A DNA stretch of 64,000 nucleotides from JAGVSV01 sp050952845. GTDB lineage: Bacteria; Bacillota; Clostridia; Christensenellales; Aristaeellaceae. The notes beneath the pieces were generated by a model, which saw only the letters and a program-made list of their open reading frames with translations, searched no databases and was not told the origin of the DNA. Below are positions 55,195 to 63,574 of this stretch, piece after piece; positions within the stretch are counted from its first letter, which is position 1; each line of letters begins with the position of its first letter. A program made the position numbers and the translations under genes. The DNA is taken from the NCBI GenBank assembly GCA_050952845.1, contig JBMNLP010000001.1, forward strand, positions 2,852,001 through 2,916,000. The letters run 5' to 3'.

Positions 55195-56232
55195 ATGGAA
55201 AAACAAACATTGTTCCATGAGGGCATGGGTGGATATGCATCCTTTAGAATTCCCAGCCTGGTACAGCTGCCGGGCGGCAGGATCATTGCCTTTTGTGAGG
55301 GACGCGTACACAGCGCCAGCGATTACGGCACCATCCATATCGTCGCACGCATCAGCGATGACGGCGGGAACACCTTTGGCAACCTGCGCCTGATGGTCAG
55401 CGACGCGGACAACACGGTGGGGAACCCCTGCCCGGTATATGACAGGGAAACCGGGGTGCTGCACCTGCTGTTCAACGGCAATATGCGGGACGGGGGCGAG
55501 CCCAAAATCCTCGCCGGCCAAGCGCCCAGAACCGTCCATCACATGCAGAGCAAAAACGGCGGGAATACCTGGGACGCGCCGCGCGATATCACCGCGCTGG
55601 TGAAGCGCAAAGGGTGGACCTGGTATGCCACAGGCCCCGGGCATGGCATACAGCTTAACAGCGGCCGGCTGCTGATCCCCTGCAACCACGCCGTGCTGCT
55701 GGCAGGGCAGGCGCGCTCAGGCCCCTACATTAGCCATACCATCTATTCAGACGACCATGGCTTTACCTGGCATCCCGGTCAGGATGTGGGGGAACACACC
55801 AATGAATGCATGCTGGCGCAGCTGCCGGATGGGGATGTATACATCAACATGCGCAGCTATCATGGCAAAGCACGCCGCGCTGTAGCGCTGTCGTCCGACG
55901 AGGGCGAAAGCTGGCACAGCCTACGCCTGGACGACACCCTGATAGAACCTGTCTGCCATGGCAGCCTGATTGCAGTGGACAGGTGCAGCGAAAAAGAAAC
56001 GCCGGCGCTGCTGTTCTGCAACCCGGCTTCTGCCGACACCCGCCACAGGCTGACCCTCCGCAAAAGCTTGGACAGTGGCCTTACCTGGTCATCCGGCATG
56101 CTGCTGCACAGCGGTCCCGCCGCATACAGCGACATGGTCAGCCTGCCCGACGGACGAATCGGTGTTCTGTACGAAGCCGGCGAGGAACACCCTTATGAAA
56201 GCATCGTGTGGATGAAAGTAGTGTTGAAGTAA
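55195..56232 (+). CDS. Exo-alpha-sialidase, GH33-like
   Basis: 345 residues, six-bladed propeller. FRIPSLV motif at 17-23 gives one Arg of the catalytic triad; four or five Asp-boxes of the type SxDxGxTW appear (SDDGGNTFG, SKNGGNTWD, SDDHGFTWH, SSDEGESWH, SLDSGLTWS). No signal peptide or membrane anchor, so it probably acts inside the cell on imported sialo-oligosaccharides. Start chosen at ATG 55195 with GAGGTG nine bases upstream; a GTG at 55183 is an alternative. Stands alone on the + strand, opposite gdhA; a ROK kinase lies 2 kb downstream. Confidence 0.82.
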   Translation: MEKQTLFHEGMGGYASFRIPSLVQLPGGRIIAFCEGRVHSASDYGTIHIVARISDDGGNTFGNLRLMVSDADNTVGNPCPVYDRETGVLHLLFNGNMRDGGEPKILAGQAPRTVHHMQSKNGGNTWDAPRDITALVKRKGWTWYATGPGHGIQLNSGRLLIPCNHAVLLAGQARSGPYISHTIYSDDHGFTWHPGQDVGEHTNECMLAQLPDGDVYINMRSYHGKARRAVALSSDEGESWHSLRLDDTLIEPVCHGSLIAVDRCSEKETPALLFCNPASADTRHRLTLRKSLDSGLTWSSGMLLHSGPAAYSDMVSLPDGRIGVLYEAGEEHPYESIVWMKVVLK

Positions 56233-56253
56233 AGCATCGCTGCGTCCAAAAGG

Positions 56254-56294
56254 TTAAAAATTTGCCTTGCGGCTAATACAGCCACAAGGCAAAT
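56254..56294 (-). terminator. Terminator after gdhA (possibly bidirectional)
   Basis: Perfect 10 bp stem ATTTGCCTTG / CAAGGCAAAT with a 15-base loop that itself pairs (GGCT/AGCC). On the minus strand it is followed by a run of T (complement of 56256-56260). It lies between the convergent sialidase and gdhA genes. Confidence 0.75.
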
Positions 56295-56331
56295 GAACCG
56301 AAACAACGGTATATGATTGCTGAAACCGGTA

Positions 56332-57681
56332 TTACACCATCCCCAGCGCCACCATGGTGTCTGCCACCTTGCGGAAACCGGCGATGTTGGCGCCCGCCAC
56401 CAGGTTATAGCCCAATCCATACTGCTCGGCTGCGTCGGTAGAGGCATCGTGGATGCGCTTCATGATCATGCGCAGCTTGGCGTCCACCTCCGCCGCGTCC
56501 CAGGCGTAGTGCATGGCGTTCTGGCTCATCTCCAGCACGGACACCGACACGCCGCCCGCATTGACTGCCTTGGAAGGCGCGATGATCATCCCCTGCTGTT
56601 CCATCAGGTACCACAGCCCTTCGTTGGTGGTGGGCATATTGGATACCTCGATATAGTACTTGACGCCCGCAGCGATAATTTTCTTCGCATCCTCGAGGTT
56701 GACCTCGTTCTGCGTCGCACAAGGCATCACCACATCCACCTCACGGCCCCAGGGTTTCTGGCCGGCGAAGAAATCAACACCGAACTTGTCCGCATAATCC
56801 TGCACGCGGTCGCGGCGGCTGGCGCGCATCTCCAGCAAGTAGCCGATCTTCTCCGGCGTGGAGATGCCATCCGGATCATACACATAGCCATCGGGCCCCG
56901 ATATGGTCACCACCTTGCCACCCAGCTCGGTGATTTTTGTGACGGCGCCCCAGCACACGTTGCCAAAGCCGGAAAGCGCAAATGTTTTGCCAGCAAAGCC
57001 ATCGTTTTCATGCTTGAACACTTCATCAACATAATACGCCGCGCCAAATCCTGTCGCCTCCGGGCGGATCAGGCTGCCGCCGTATGTCAGCCCCTTGCCT
57101 GTGATCACGCCGTTTTCATAGGCATTTTTGATGCGCTTGTACTGCCCGAACAGGTAGCCGATTTCCTGCGCGCCTACGCCCAGGTCGCCGGCAGGGACAT
57201 CCACATCGGGACCGATATGACGATACAGCTCCGTCATAAAAGCCTGGCAGAAGCGCATGATCTCGCCGTCGCTGCGCCCCCGGGGATTAAAGTCGCTGCC
57301 GCCCTTGCCGCCGCCAATGGGCAAGCCCGTCAGGCTATTCTTAAACGTCTGTTCAAAGGCGAGGGCCTTCATGATGGACAGGTTCACTGTGGGATGAAAC
57401 CGCAGCCCGCCCTTGTAGGGGCCGATGGCGCTGCTATACTGCACGCGGTAACCGCGGTTTACATTTGCCTTGCCATTGTCATCCGTCCACACCACGCGGA
57501 AGGATATCGACCGTTCAGGCTCGACGATACGCTCCAGCAGCGCCATTTGCTGGTATTCCGGGTGCTTGTCAATCACCGGCTCCAGCGAAGTCAAGAACTC
57601 CTCTACAGCCTGCAGAAACTCCTTTTCATCGCTGTTCTTGGCTTGGGTCTCTTCCAATACTTTCTGTATGTATGCGTTCAT
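56332..57681 (-). CDS. gdhA: NADP-type glutamate dehydrogenase
   Basis: 449 residues, the usual length of hexameric bacterial GDH. It interconverts 2-oxoglutarate plus ammonia and glutamate. KGGLRFHPTVNLS near 90 contains the substrate Lys, PIGGGKGGSDFNPRGRSD near 121-138 is the family motif, and GFGNVCWGA near 238 is the dinucleotide-binding turn. ATG 57681 behind GGGAG. Monocistronic, with its own terminator. Confidence 0.96.
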   Translation of the reverse strand: MNAYIQKVLEETQAKNSDEKEFLQAVEEFLTSLEPVIDKHPEYQQMALLERIVEPERSISFRVVWTDDNGKANVNRGYRVQYSSAIGPYKGGLRFHPTVNLSIMKALAFEQTFKNSLTGLPIGGGKGGSDFNPRGRSDGEIMRFCQAFMTELYRHIGPDVDVPAGDLGVGAQEIGYLFGQYKRIKNAYENGVITGKGLTYGGSLIRPEATGFGAAYYVDEVFKHENDGFAGKTFALSGFGNVCWGAVTKITELGGKVVTISGPDGYVYDPDGISTPEKIGYLLEMRASRRDRVQDYADKFGVDFFAGQKPWGREVDVVMPCATQNEVNLEDAKKIIAAGVKYYIEVSNMPTTNEGLWYLMEQQGMIIAPSKAVNAGGVSVSVLEMSQNAMHYAWDAAEVDAKLRMIMKRIHDASTDAAEQYGLGYNLVAGANIAGFRKVADTMVALGMV

Positions 57682-57832
57682 TTAACTTTCTCCCGTCCCT
57701 TTTTAAAGATTCCACAACCTATGTTGCAAAACAAGGTTGTTACATGCCCATATTAGTCTGAATATGCAATTTTTTCAAGGGAAAATTGCAAATTGATCAA
57801 TTTAACATTGTTCTTTGTTTAGAACAAGGGAA

Positions 57833-57997
57833 ATGCAGCGCATACTGAAGCCCGGCGGGTGGATTGTCATCTGCAACGGGGACAATGGGTTCAGGCATAA
57901 AAAGCCGGGCACCGAACTGACACGCCGCGGTTTTGAAAATTTCCGGCATGAAAGCCCGTCAGGCGGCATCATCTACAACTACCACCTACGGGTATAA
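57833..57997 (+). pseudogene. C-terminal remnant of a SAM-dependent methyltransferase
   Basis: About 54 residues: MQRILKPGGWIVICNGDNG, then GFENFRHESPSGGIIY and a stop. The EMQRILKPGGW segment is the post-motif region of class I methyltransferases, but the SAM-binding half is absent and no such sequence precedes it. A terminator follows directly at 58011, so this is probably the tail of a deleted gene. Could be expressed as a small protein, but I see no reason to expect function. It is the only gene-like content of the 470-base gap besides the terminator and promoter that follow. Confidence 0.6.
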
Positions 57998-58010
57998 ACG
58001 CAGAGATCAG

Positions 58011-58044
58011 GGACAGCTTCGGGCGACAGGCTGTCCTTTTTTCT
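58011..58044 (+). terminator. Rho-independent terminator
   Basis: Stem GGACAGC / GCTGTCC with a 12-base loop followed by TTTTTTCTTTT. It closes the transcription unit of the methyltransferase remnant. Confidence 0.85.
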
Positions 58045-58056
58045 TTTAGTCTTGTC

Positions 58057-58085
58057 TTGACTGCCACCGGAATAACCAATACACT
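58057..58085 (+). promoter_or_regulatory. Promoter of the ROK-SIS-SixA/CHAD operon
   Basis: TTGACT at 58057-58062, 17-base spacer, TACACT at 58080-58085, about 65 bases before the TTG start of the kinase gene. Confidence 0.65.
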
Positions 58086-58150
58086 AATTATCGGCATCAT
58101 CGCTAAGGTTAACTGCCTCAGCTATAACATGCCGCGTTGGAGGCTGAAGT

Positions 58151-59065
58151 TTGAGCAAGCGATTGGTGTGGGGGCTGGACATCGGCGGCACGAAAAGTGC
58201 GCTGGTTATTGGCGATGAACAAGGACAGGTATTGCAGCGCTGGCAGGTGGACACCGCCACATACCCTCAGTGGGAAGCGCTTTTAGACACGCTGATAAAA
58301 CAAGCCGAGGCATCGGGTACAAAGCCCACCGCCATTGGCGTCAGCTGCGGCGGCCCGCTGGATACCGGCAAAGGGCTGATCCTCAGCCCGCCCAACCTGC
58401 CGGGCTGGGACAATGTGCCCATCACTGCCTGGCTGCGGCAGCGCGCCGGCGTGCCGGCTTATCTGCAAAACGACGCCAACGCCTGCGCGCTGGCGGAGTG
58501 GATGTTTGGCGCAGGCAGAGGCTGCCGGCACATGATCTTCCTGACGTTCGGTACCGGCATGGGCGCCGGGCTGATCTTAGACGGGCGGCTGTATGAAGGC
58601 GCCGACGGCATGGCGGGCGAGGTTGGCCATATCCGCCTGGCAGAGGATGGGCCTGAAGGCTACGGAAAGCGCGGATCATTTGAGGGGTTTTGCTCAGGCG
58701 GCGGGCTTAACCAGCTGGCCAACATACACCTGAGGCGCGACCTGTCCGCCAAAGACCTGTCGACGCTGGCTGACGCCGGGGATGCAGACGCTATCAAGGT
58801 GCTGTCGCTCAGCGCACGTTATCTGGGGCGCGGGCTGGCAGTGCTGATCGACCTGTTCAACCCGGAGCGCATTGTCATCGGCAGCATCTTCACCCGGGCG
58901 GAAAAGTGGTTCCGCCAGGGCATGTTAGAGGAAATAAAAAAAGAAGCGCTGGCCATATCGCGCAAAACCGCTGCCATCGTGCCGGCGCAATTGGGCGACA
59001 GCATCGGCGATGCGGCAGCGCTGACAACAGCCTGGAACGGCCTGAAGGAGGACAACACACCATGA
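58151..59065 (+). CDS. ROK-family sugar kinase
   Basis: 304 residues. ATP-binding DIGGTKSALV at 9-18; catalytic Asp in LQNDANACALAEW near 113; GTGMGAGLILDG near 137. The zinc-finger cysteines of many ROK proteins (CxCGxxGC) are replaced by GYGKRGSFEGFCSGGG, a known zinc-less variant. Candidate glucokinase, N-acetylmannosamine or N-acetylglucosamine kinase. Start is TTG 58151 behind GGAGG. The SIS gene begins in an ATGA overlap, so kinase and isomerase probably act in sequence. Confidence 0.88.
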   Translation: MSKRLVWGLDIGGTKSALVIGDEQGQVLQRWQVDTATYPQWEALLDTLIKQAEASGTKPTAIGVSCGGPLDTGKGLILSPPNLPGWDNVPITAWLRQRAGVPAYLQNDANACALAEWMFGAGRGCRHMIFLTFGTGMGAGLILDGRLYEGADGMAGEVGHIRLAEDGPEGYGKRGSFEGFCSGGGLNQLANIHLRRDLSAKDLSTLADAGDADAIKVLSLSARYLGRGLAVLIDLFNPERIVIGSIFTRAEKWFRQGMLEEIKKEALAISRKTAAIVPAQLGDSIGDAAALTTAWNGLKEDNTP

Positions 59066-59622
59066 CAGCATGTGATTATAAAAAAGTGATGGAAGCCATC
59101 GTCAGCAGTTTCAGGCAGGGCGGCAAGCTGCTGCTGTGCGGCAACGGCGGCAGCGCGGCGGACTGCGCGCACATCGTGGGCGAGCTGGCTAAAAGCTTTG
59201 TCAAGGAGCGCCCCATCCCCGGCGAAATAAAAACCGCCATCAATGAACCCTGGGCAGACCGCCTGCAGCGTGGCTTGCCCGCCATCGACCTGACCTGCAA
59301 CAACGCGCTGATATCAGCCGTGATCAACGACATCGACGGAGAAAGCGTCTATGCCCAGCAAGTCATGGCCTATGGGCGCCCCGGCGATGTCCTCATCGGC
59401 ATTTCCACGTCGGGCAACGCGGAAAACGTGCGCCGCGCCATGAAGGCAGCGCAAGCCATGGGCATGACTGCTATCGCTTTGACCGGCACGGGCGGGGGCC
59501 GCCTGGCAGCGCACTGCGACATTCTACTGGACGTGAATGCCAGGATAACCTCCGAGGTGCAGCAGCTGCACATGGCGCTGTACCATCAGCTGTGTATGGA
59601 CATTGAGGACGCGATGTTTTAA
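59062..59622 (+). CDS. SIS-domain phosphosugar isomerase (GmhA-like)
   Basis: 186 residues, SIS fold: LLLCGNGGSAADCAHIVGELA near 26-46 is the phosphosugar-binding loop; GISTSGNAENVRRAM near 115; ITSEVQQLHMALYHQL near 160 has the family's Glu and His. Closest in pattern to sedoheptulose-7-phosphate isomerase GmhA, though no heptose pathway genes are near. Start chosen at ATG 59062, overlapping the kinase stop. Confidence 0.82.
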   Translation: MTACDYKKVMEAIVSSFRQGGKLLLCGNGGSAADCAHIVGELAKSFVKERPIPGEIKTAINEPWADRLQRGLPAIDLTCNNALISAVINDIDGESVYAQQVMAYGRPGDVLIGISTSGNAENVRRAMKAAQAMGMTAIALTGTGGGRLAAHCDILLDVNARITSEVQQLHMALYHQLCMDIEDAMF

Positions 59623-59643
59623 CCACCCCATGGAGGAAGGGAT

Positions 59644-61047
59644 ATGCAGGTTGTTTTTGTCAGGCATGCCGCCGCACAGGATCACGCTGCCGGGCTGGAC
59701 GATATCAGCCGCGAGCTGACCCCCAAGGGTATCGCGGCATTTCAGGCGTTGATGCCGCAGCTAAAAGAACGTTTGCAGTGCCAGCCTGTATCCATATGGA
59801 GCAGCCCGGCAGCCCGGGCGCTGGGCACGGCGCTGATTCTGCGCAGCGCGCTGGGCATCGACAGCATGCAAACCCACGACTGGATATACCTTGGCGACGA
59901 TGCGGCGCTGGCCTATGCGCTGATGCACGCCGGGGAAGAAATCGTGCTGATCGTCGGCCATCAACCCCATCTGAGCGATTGGAGCGAAGCCCTCACCGGC
60001 CAATACATTCCCTACCGCAAGGGCGACATGGTCTGCCTGGAGCTGTCAGACAACAGGCTGCGTGACGCCAGGCTGCTGTGGCGCATCGAACGCGGCAGCG
60101 CCGAGGCAGCCGTACCGGGCGCAGACAATTTGTCCACACCACTGACACCCGAAACCGATGCCCCTGCCGAAGCAGAAAGCGCCCCGTCTTTTCCCGCGCT
60201 GACACCACAGCGCTGCAGCACGGCGCTGCTGGCCATGCTGCGCAATGCCGGCAAATGGCGGCGCAGATTTTTAAAAGATCCGGAGGCTTCCAAGCCGCCG
60301 CACCAGCTCAGGATATCACTGCGCAAGGCGCGCTCGCTGCTGTCGTTCCTAAAGCCGCTGATCGATCAGGATAACTACAGGGCGTGCCAAGCCGCCCTGA
60401 AAGGCCTGTCGGACAGCCTGGCGCACATCCGGCAATTGGATGTGTTGATAGCGTATCTGCGTACGCTGCGCAGCCAGAAAAAGGGCGCCGCCTCCCTCAA
60501 AGCGCTCAGCACGATGGCAAAGGGTGAGCGTCACCACGAAGCATTGGCCCTGCAAGTTCGCCTGGCTGCCGATGCCTTTGACGAGGCGATTCTCATATCC
60601 ACCATCCTGGCTGGGCGCTTCAGCGAAACGCTGGAATTGGAGAATTTCCCTGCCTTCGCTGAGAAACGATCAAACAAATGGCAGCAGCGCATCCTGAATA
60701 CAGCGCACAGCCTGAACCTACACGACCATAACGCCGCGCACAAATTCAGGCTGCTGCTGAAAAAGTGGCATAATGCCGCTGCGCTGCTGCAACTTCCTTA
60801 TGCCATGGAGGTGAACCCTGCACAGCTGAAGCAGTGGCAGGATGACCTGGGCGACATCTGCGACACATACGCCAACGCCGCCCTGGCTGAGTACATCGGC
60901 ACGCTTGCCAACGACCCAGCCTTAGGGCAGGATATTGTCAGCTTTTTATCAATGATGGAAGCGCAGCGGGCAGGGCTGCTGGATCAAATCTCATACACCC
61001 TGTCATCCCACACCGACACGCGGGCGCCTTCGCGCACCGACAGATAG
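59644..61047 (+). CDS. SixA-like histidine phosphatase fused to a CHAD domain
   Basis: 467 residues. The N-terminal ~150 residues are a SixA-type phosphatase: RH motif at 7-8 (VFVRHAAAQ), SSPAARALGTA near 53, and the second His in IVGHQPHLSDW near 105. After an acidic/proline linker (about 160-185), residues ~190-450 form a CHAD domain, an all-helical fold rich in conserved His, Lys and Arg (HQLRISLRKARSL, DNYRACQAALKGLSD, HKFRLLLKKWHNA). CHAD domains bind polyphosphate. ATG 59641-59644 region: starts at 59644 behind GGAGG. Third gene of the kinase operon; its end overlaps the convergent Gfo/Idh gene by 64 bases. Confidence 0.85.
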   Translation: MQVVFVRHAAAQDHAAGLDDISRELTPKGIAAFQALMPQLKERLQCQPVSIWSSPAARALGTALILRSALGIDSMQTHDWIYLGDDAALAYALMHAGEEIVLIVGHQPHLSDWSEALTGQYIPYRKGDMVCLELSDNRLRDARLLWRIERGSAEAAVPGADNLSTPLTPETDAPAEAESAPSFPALTPQRCSTALLAMLRNAGKWRRRFLKDPEASKPPHQLRISLRKARSLLSFLKPLIDQDNYRACQAALKGLSDSLAHIRQLDVLIAYLRTLRSQKKGAASLKALSTMAKGERHHEALALQVRLAADAFDEAILISTILAGRFSETLELENFPAFAEKRSNKWQQRILNTAHSLNLHDHNAAHKFRLLLKKWHNAAALLQLPYAMEVNPAQLKQWQDDLGDICDTYANAALAEYIGTLANDPALGQDIVSFLSMMEAQRAGLLDQISYTLSSHTDTRAPSRTDR

Positions 61048-62036
61048 CACGCCAGCACCAGGCGCAGTGAGTCGCGGCCTTCCTCGGCGCTGCAGATCGT
61101 GGGACCGCCGTTGAGGAAATGAGCCAGGGGGCCTGCCTGGGCGCGGATGCGATCGCCCTGGCCCTTGGGGCTGGGAATGTCGCTGAGCGTCCAGGATGTG
61201 TCGCCGACACGGAACCACTTCAAGCCCGGCAAACTTTCATCGCGGGGCACCATGGTGCTGGGCAGGTCGCCATAATACTGCTGGATCGAGCCGTTTCTCG
61301 TGTACACTTCGGTGGAAATTTCCGACGCCCGGTTGGTAAACGAGCAGGATATTTCAGCGATCATGCCATTTTTGTATTTGAACAGCGCTACGCCGTTGTC
61401 ATTGGGTATCAGCGGGGTGTACATGGTGGCCATCTCGCAGGACACAGTTTCGGGCATGCCGAAGATCCACTGCATCAGGTTGATGGGATGGGAGGAGTCA
61501 TCGGCGAATATGTCGCGGTTCATCTCCGGGATCACATGCCACCATTTTCCAGCCTGGCTGGGTTCAGCAGGCGGCAAGCCGTGCCGGCGGCGGAACAGCA
61601 TGGTGTCCCCCAGCTCATTGGACTGGATCATTTCCTTTATTTTGATGTTCTGTGGGTCGACGCGCATCTGCCAGCCCATGGTGAAGCGCACTCCGTGTTT
61701 GTTCACAGCCTCTACGATGGCGTCCGCCTCGTGCAGGCGCAGCGCCATGGGCTTGTATAGCACGATGTTTTTGCCAGCTTCCGCCGCCATGATGGCCAGT
61801 TTGGCATGATAGGCTGTTTCGGCGGCAATCACCACGCTGTCAATGTCCGCCTTTAATACATCCTCCGCGCTATTCATGCGCTTGATGCCGAACTGCTCGC
61901 AGTTTTTAACCGCGCGTTCCTCGTCGCCGTCCCAGCCGCAGACCACCTCCACGTTATAAGACGGGTCCTTTACCCACTCCATGCCAAAGGCATTGACATG
62001 CCCGTGTGCAAATCCCAGTATGCCGACGCGTGCCAT
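60984..62036 (-). CDS. Gfo/Idh/MocA-family oxidoreductase
   Basis: 350 residues. N-terminal nucleotide fold ARVGILGFAHGHVNAFG is a variant of the GxGxxG turn (Gly-Phe-Ala-His-Gly). YKPMALRLHEADAIVEA near 95 replaces the usual EKP with YKP, keeping the Lys. The second domain has NRDIFADDSSHPINLMQW near 165-182. ATG 62036 behind AAGGAGG. Probably a sugar dehydrogenase or a non-catalytic relative. Monocistronic; its 3' end lies inside the SixA-CHAD gene on the other strand. Confidence 0.85.
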   Translation of the reverse strand: MARVGILGFAHGHVNAFGMEWVKDPSYNVEVVCGWDGDEERAVKNCEQFGIKRMNSAEDVLKADIDSVVIAAETAYHAKLAIMAAEAGKNIVLYKPMALRLHEADAIVEAVNKHGVRFTMGWQMRVDPQNIKIKEMIQSNELGDTMLFRRRHGLPPAEPSQAGKWWHVIPEMNRDIFADDSSHPINLMQWIFGMPETVSCEMATMYTPLIPNDNGVALFKYKNGMIAEISCSFTNRASEISTEVYTRNGSIQQYYGDLPSTMVPRDESLPGLKWFRVGDTSWTLSDIPSPKGQGDRIRAQAGPLAHFLNGGPTICSAEEGRDSLRLVLACYLSVREGARVSVWDDRVYEI

Positions 62037-62143
62037 GATCGTTTTCCTCCTTAAAAAAACTTCGTGCTATTATCATACCACAACCAAGCGTATTTTTGCT
62101 TGCATTTTGAAAATTCAGTGTATAATGATGCTGGGGGATCCAT

Positions 62144-62461
62144 ATGACGGACATGAATTATTGCGAAACCTGCATGGCGCTGGTGGAGGGCGGCCGCCCG
62201 CTGGACGGGCACAGCATACGAACGCCGCAACCAAACGACCCGGTGCTGCTGCTGAAAGCCGGCAGCCTGCAAGCCGGTATGATGGAGGAACTGCTGCACA
62301 GGGCGGCGATTCCCGTGATGAAGAAAGGCCGTCTTGGCGCCGGCATGACCGCATGGGCTGGCTCCATGCTGGAAGAACTCAGCCTGTTTGTACCCTGGGG
62401 CGCGTATGAACAGGCTAAAGAACTGGTGGACAGCCTGCAGGAAACAGACAAATGTGAATAA
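62144..62461 (+). CDS. Small DUF2007-like protein
   Basis: 105 residues. The first 15 have a CETC pair; then PVLLLKAGSLQAGMMEELLHRAAIPVMKKGR and LFVPWGAYEQAKELVDSL match the small alpha/beta DUF2007 pattern (a putative signal-transducing or amino-acid-binding domain). Start ATG 62144 behind GGGGGA. Precedes the esterase gene by 13 bases and is cotranscribed with it. Function unknown. Confidence 0.65.
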   Translation: MTDMNYCETCMALVEGGRPLDGHSIRTPQPNDPVLLLKAGSLQAGMMEELLHRAAIPVMKKGRLGAGMTAWAGSMLEELSLFVPWGAYEQAKELVDSLQETDKCE

Positions 62462-62474
62462 AGAGGGAAATCAA

Positions 62475-63527
62475 ATGACTTACAACCCACAGCAGGAAAT
62501 GATACGCAGGATGGATGCGTGCACCTTTTCTATGCGCATCGCAGAGCATGAAAACTTGGCTGCATGGCAGAATAGAGCACGGGCGCGCCTTGCCGACAGG
62601 CTGGGGCTTCCATTTGAAAAGGTGCCTGCGGAAGCCCAGGTTGAGTGGACCCGCAAAGAAGACGGCTATACAGAAACACGGTTTGTATTTAAAAGCGAGC
62701 AGGACATCACCGTGCCGTGCCATCTGCTGGTGCCGGTTGGCACTCCGCATGGTAAAAAATTTCCCCTGATCATCTGCCTGCAGGGACACTCCAAAGGCAT
62801 GCACATATCGCTGGGGCGCCCCCTCTATGAAGGGGATGAGGAAACCATCGCCGGGGACCGTGATTTTGCCAGGCAAGCCGTGCAGCGCGGCTATGCGGCG
62901 CTGGCTATCGAACAGCGTGGTTTCGGCGAGAGCGGCGGCACCCCCGAAGGGCCGGACTGCCAGCAGATCGCCATGCAGGCGCTGCTGCTGGGCAGAACGT
63001 TGATTGGCGAACGCGTGTGGGACGTATCCCGTGCCATCGACGTGGTGGGCGATCTGTTTTCCATGATTGACATGCGCCGCATCGCTGCCATGGGTAACTC
63101 GGGCGGCGGCACCACCACCATCTATGCAGCAGCCATGGACGAACGCATTGCCGCCGCCATGCCGTCCTGTGCGGTGAGCGGTTTTCTGCCCTCCATCGGC
63201 GCACAGCATCACTGTACCTGCAACTATGTGCCCGCCATCATGAAGGATTTTGACATGGCTGACCTGGCCGGCCTCGTAGCGCCGCGCCCGCTGGTTATCG
63301 TCAGCGGCCGGGACGATGGCATTTTTCCCATCGCATCCGCCATTCAGCAATATGAAATAGCCCGCGACCAATACTATGTCCGAACCGGTGCGCAGGAGGC
63401 TATCCGACACGTCATCGGCGAGGGCGGACACCGCTTTTATGCTGCGGAAGGCTGGCAGGCTTTTGACGGGGTAACGGGATGGCAACGACAAAAATCCTGC
63501 ACTGCTTTGTCCGCCACGATTGCGTAA
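62475..63527 (+). CDS. Alpha/beta hydrolase, acetyl-xylan-esterase-like
   Basis: 350 residues, no signal peptide. Nucleophile Ser in MGNSGGGTTTIY near 205-216, acid Asp in VSGRDDG near 278, and His in GEGGHRFY near 320. The CTCNYVPAIMKDFD segment near 245 is shared with the hydrolase at 23155. Probably removes acyl groups from sugars. Start chosen at ATG 62475 behind AGAGGG; an upstream start at 62388 would overlap the preceding gene. Confidence 0.78.
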   Translation: MTYNPQQEMIRRMDACTFSMRIAEHENLAAWQNRARARLADRLGLPFEKVPAEAQVEWTRKEDGYTETRFVFKSEQDITVPCHLLVPVGTPHGKKFPLIICLQGHSKGMHISLGRPLYEGDEETIAGDRDFARQAVQRGYAALAIEQRGFGESGGTPEGPDCQQIAMQALLLGRTLIGERVWDVSRAIDVVGDLFSMIDMRRIAAMGNSGGGTTTIYAAAMDERIAAAMPSCAVSGFLPSIGAQHHCTCNYVPAIMKDFDMADLAGLVAPRPLVIVSGRDDGIFPIASAIQQYEIARDQYYVRTGAQEAIRHVIGEGGHRFYAAEGWQAFDGVTGWQRQKSCTALSATIA

Positions 63528-63574
63528 TTTACTTCTTATTGCATTTGAGCAAATATACTGATCATGGCACCCTC

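Noticed and set aside
56317..57756. 479-codon open frame opposite gdhA
   Set aside because: Antisense shadow; gdhA has all catalytic motifs, a ribosome binding site and a terminator.
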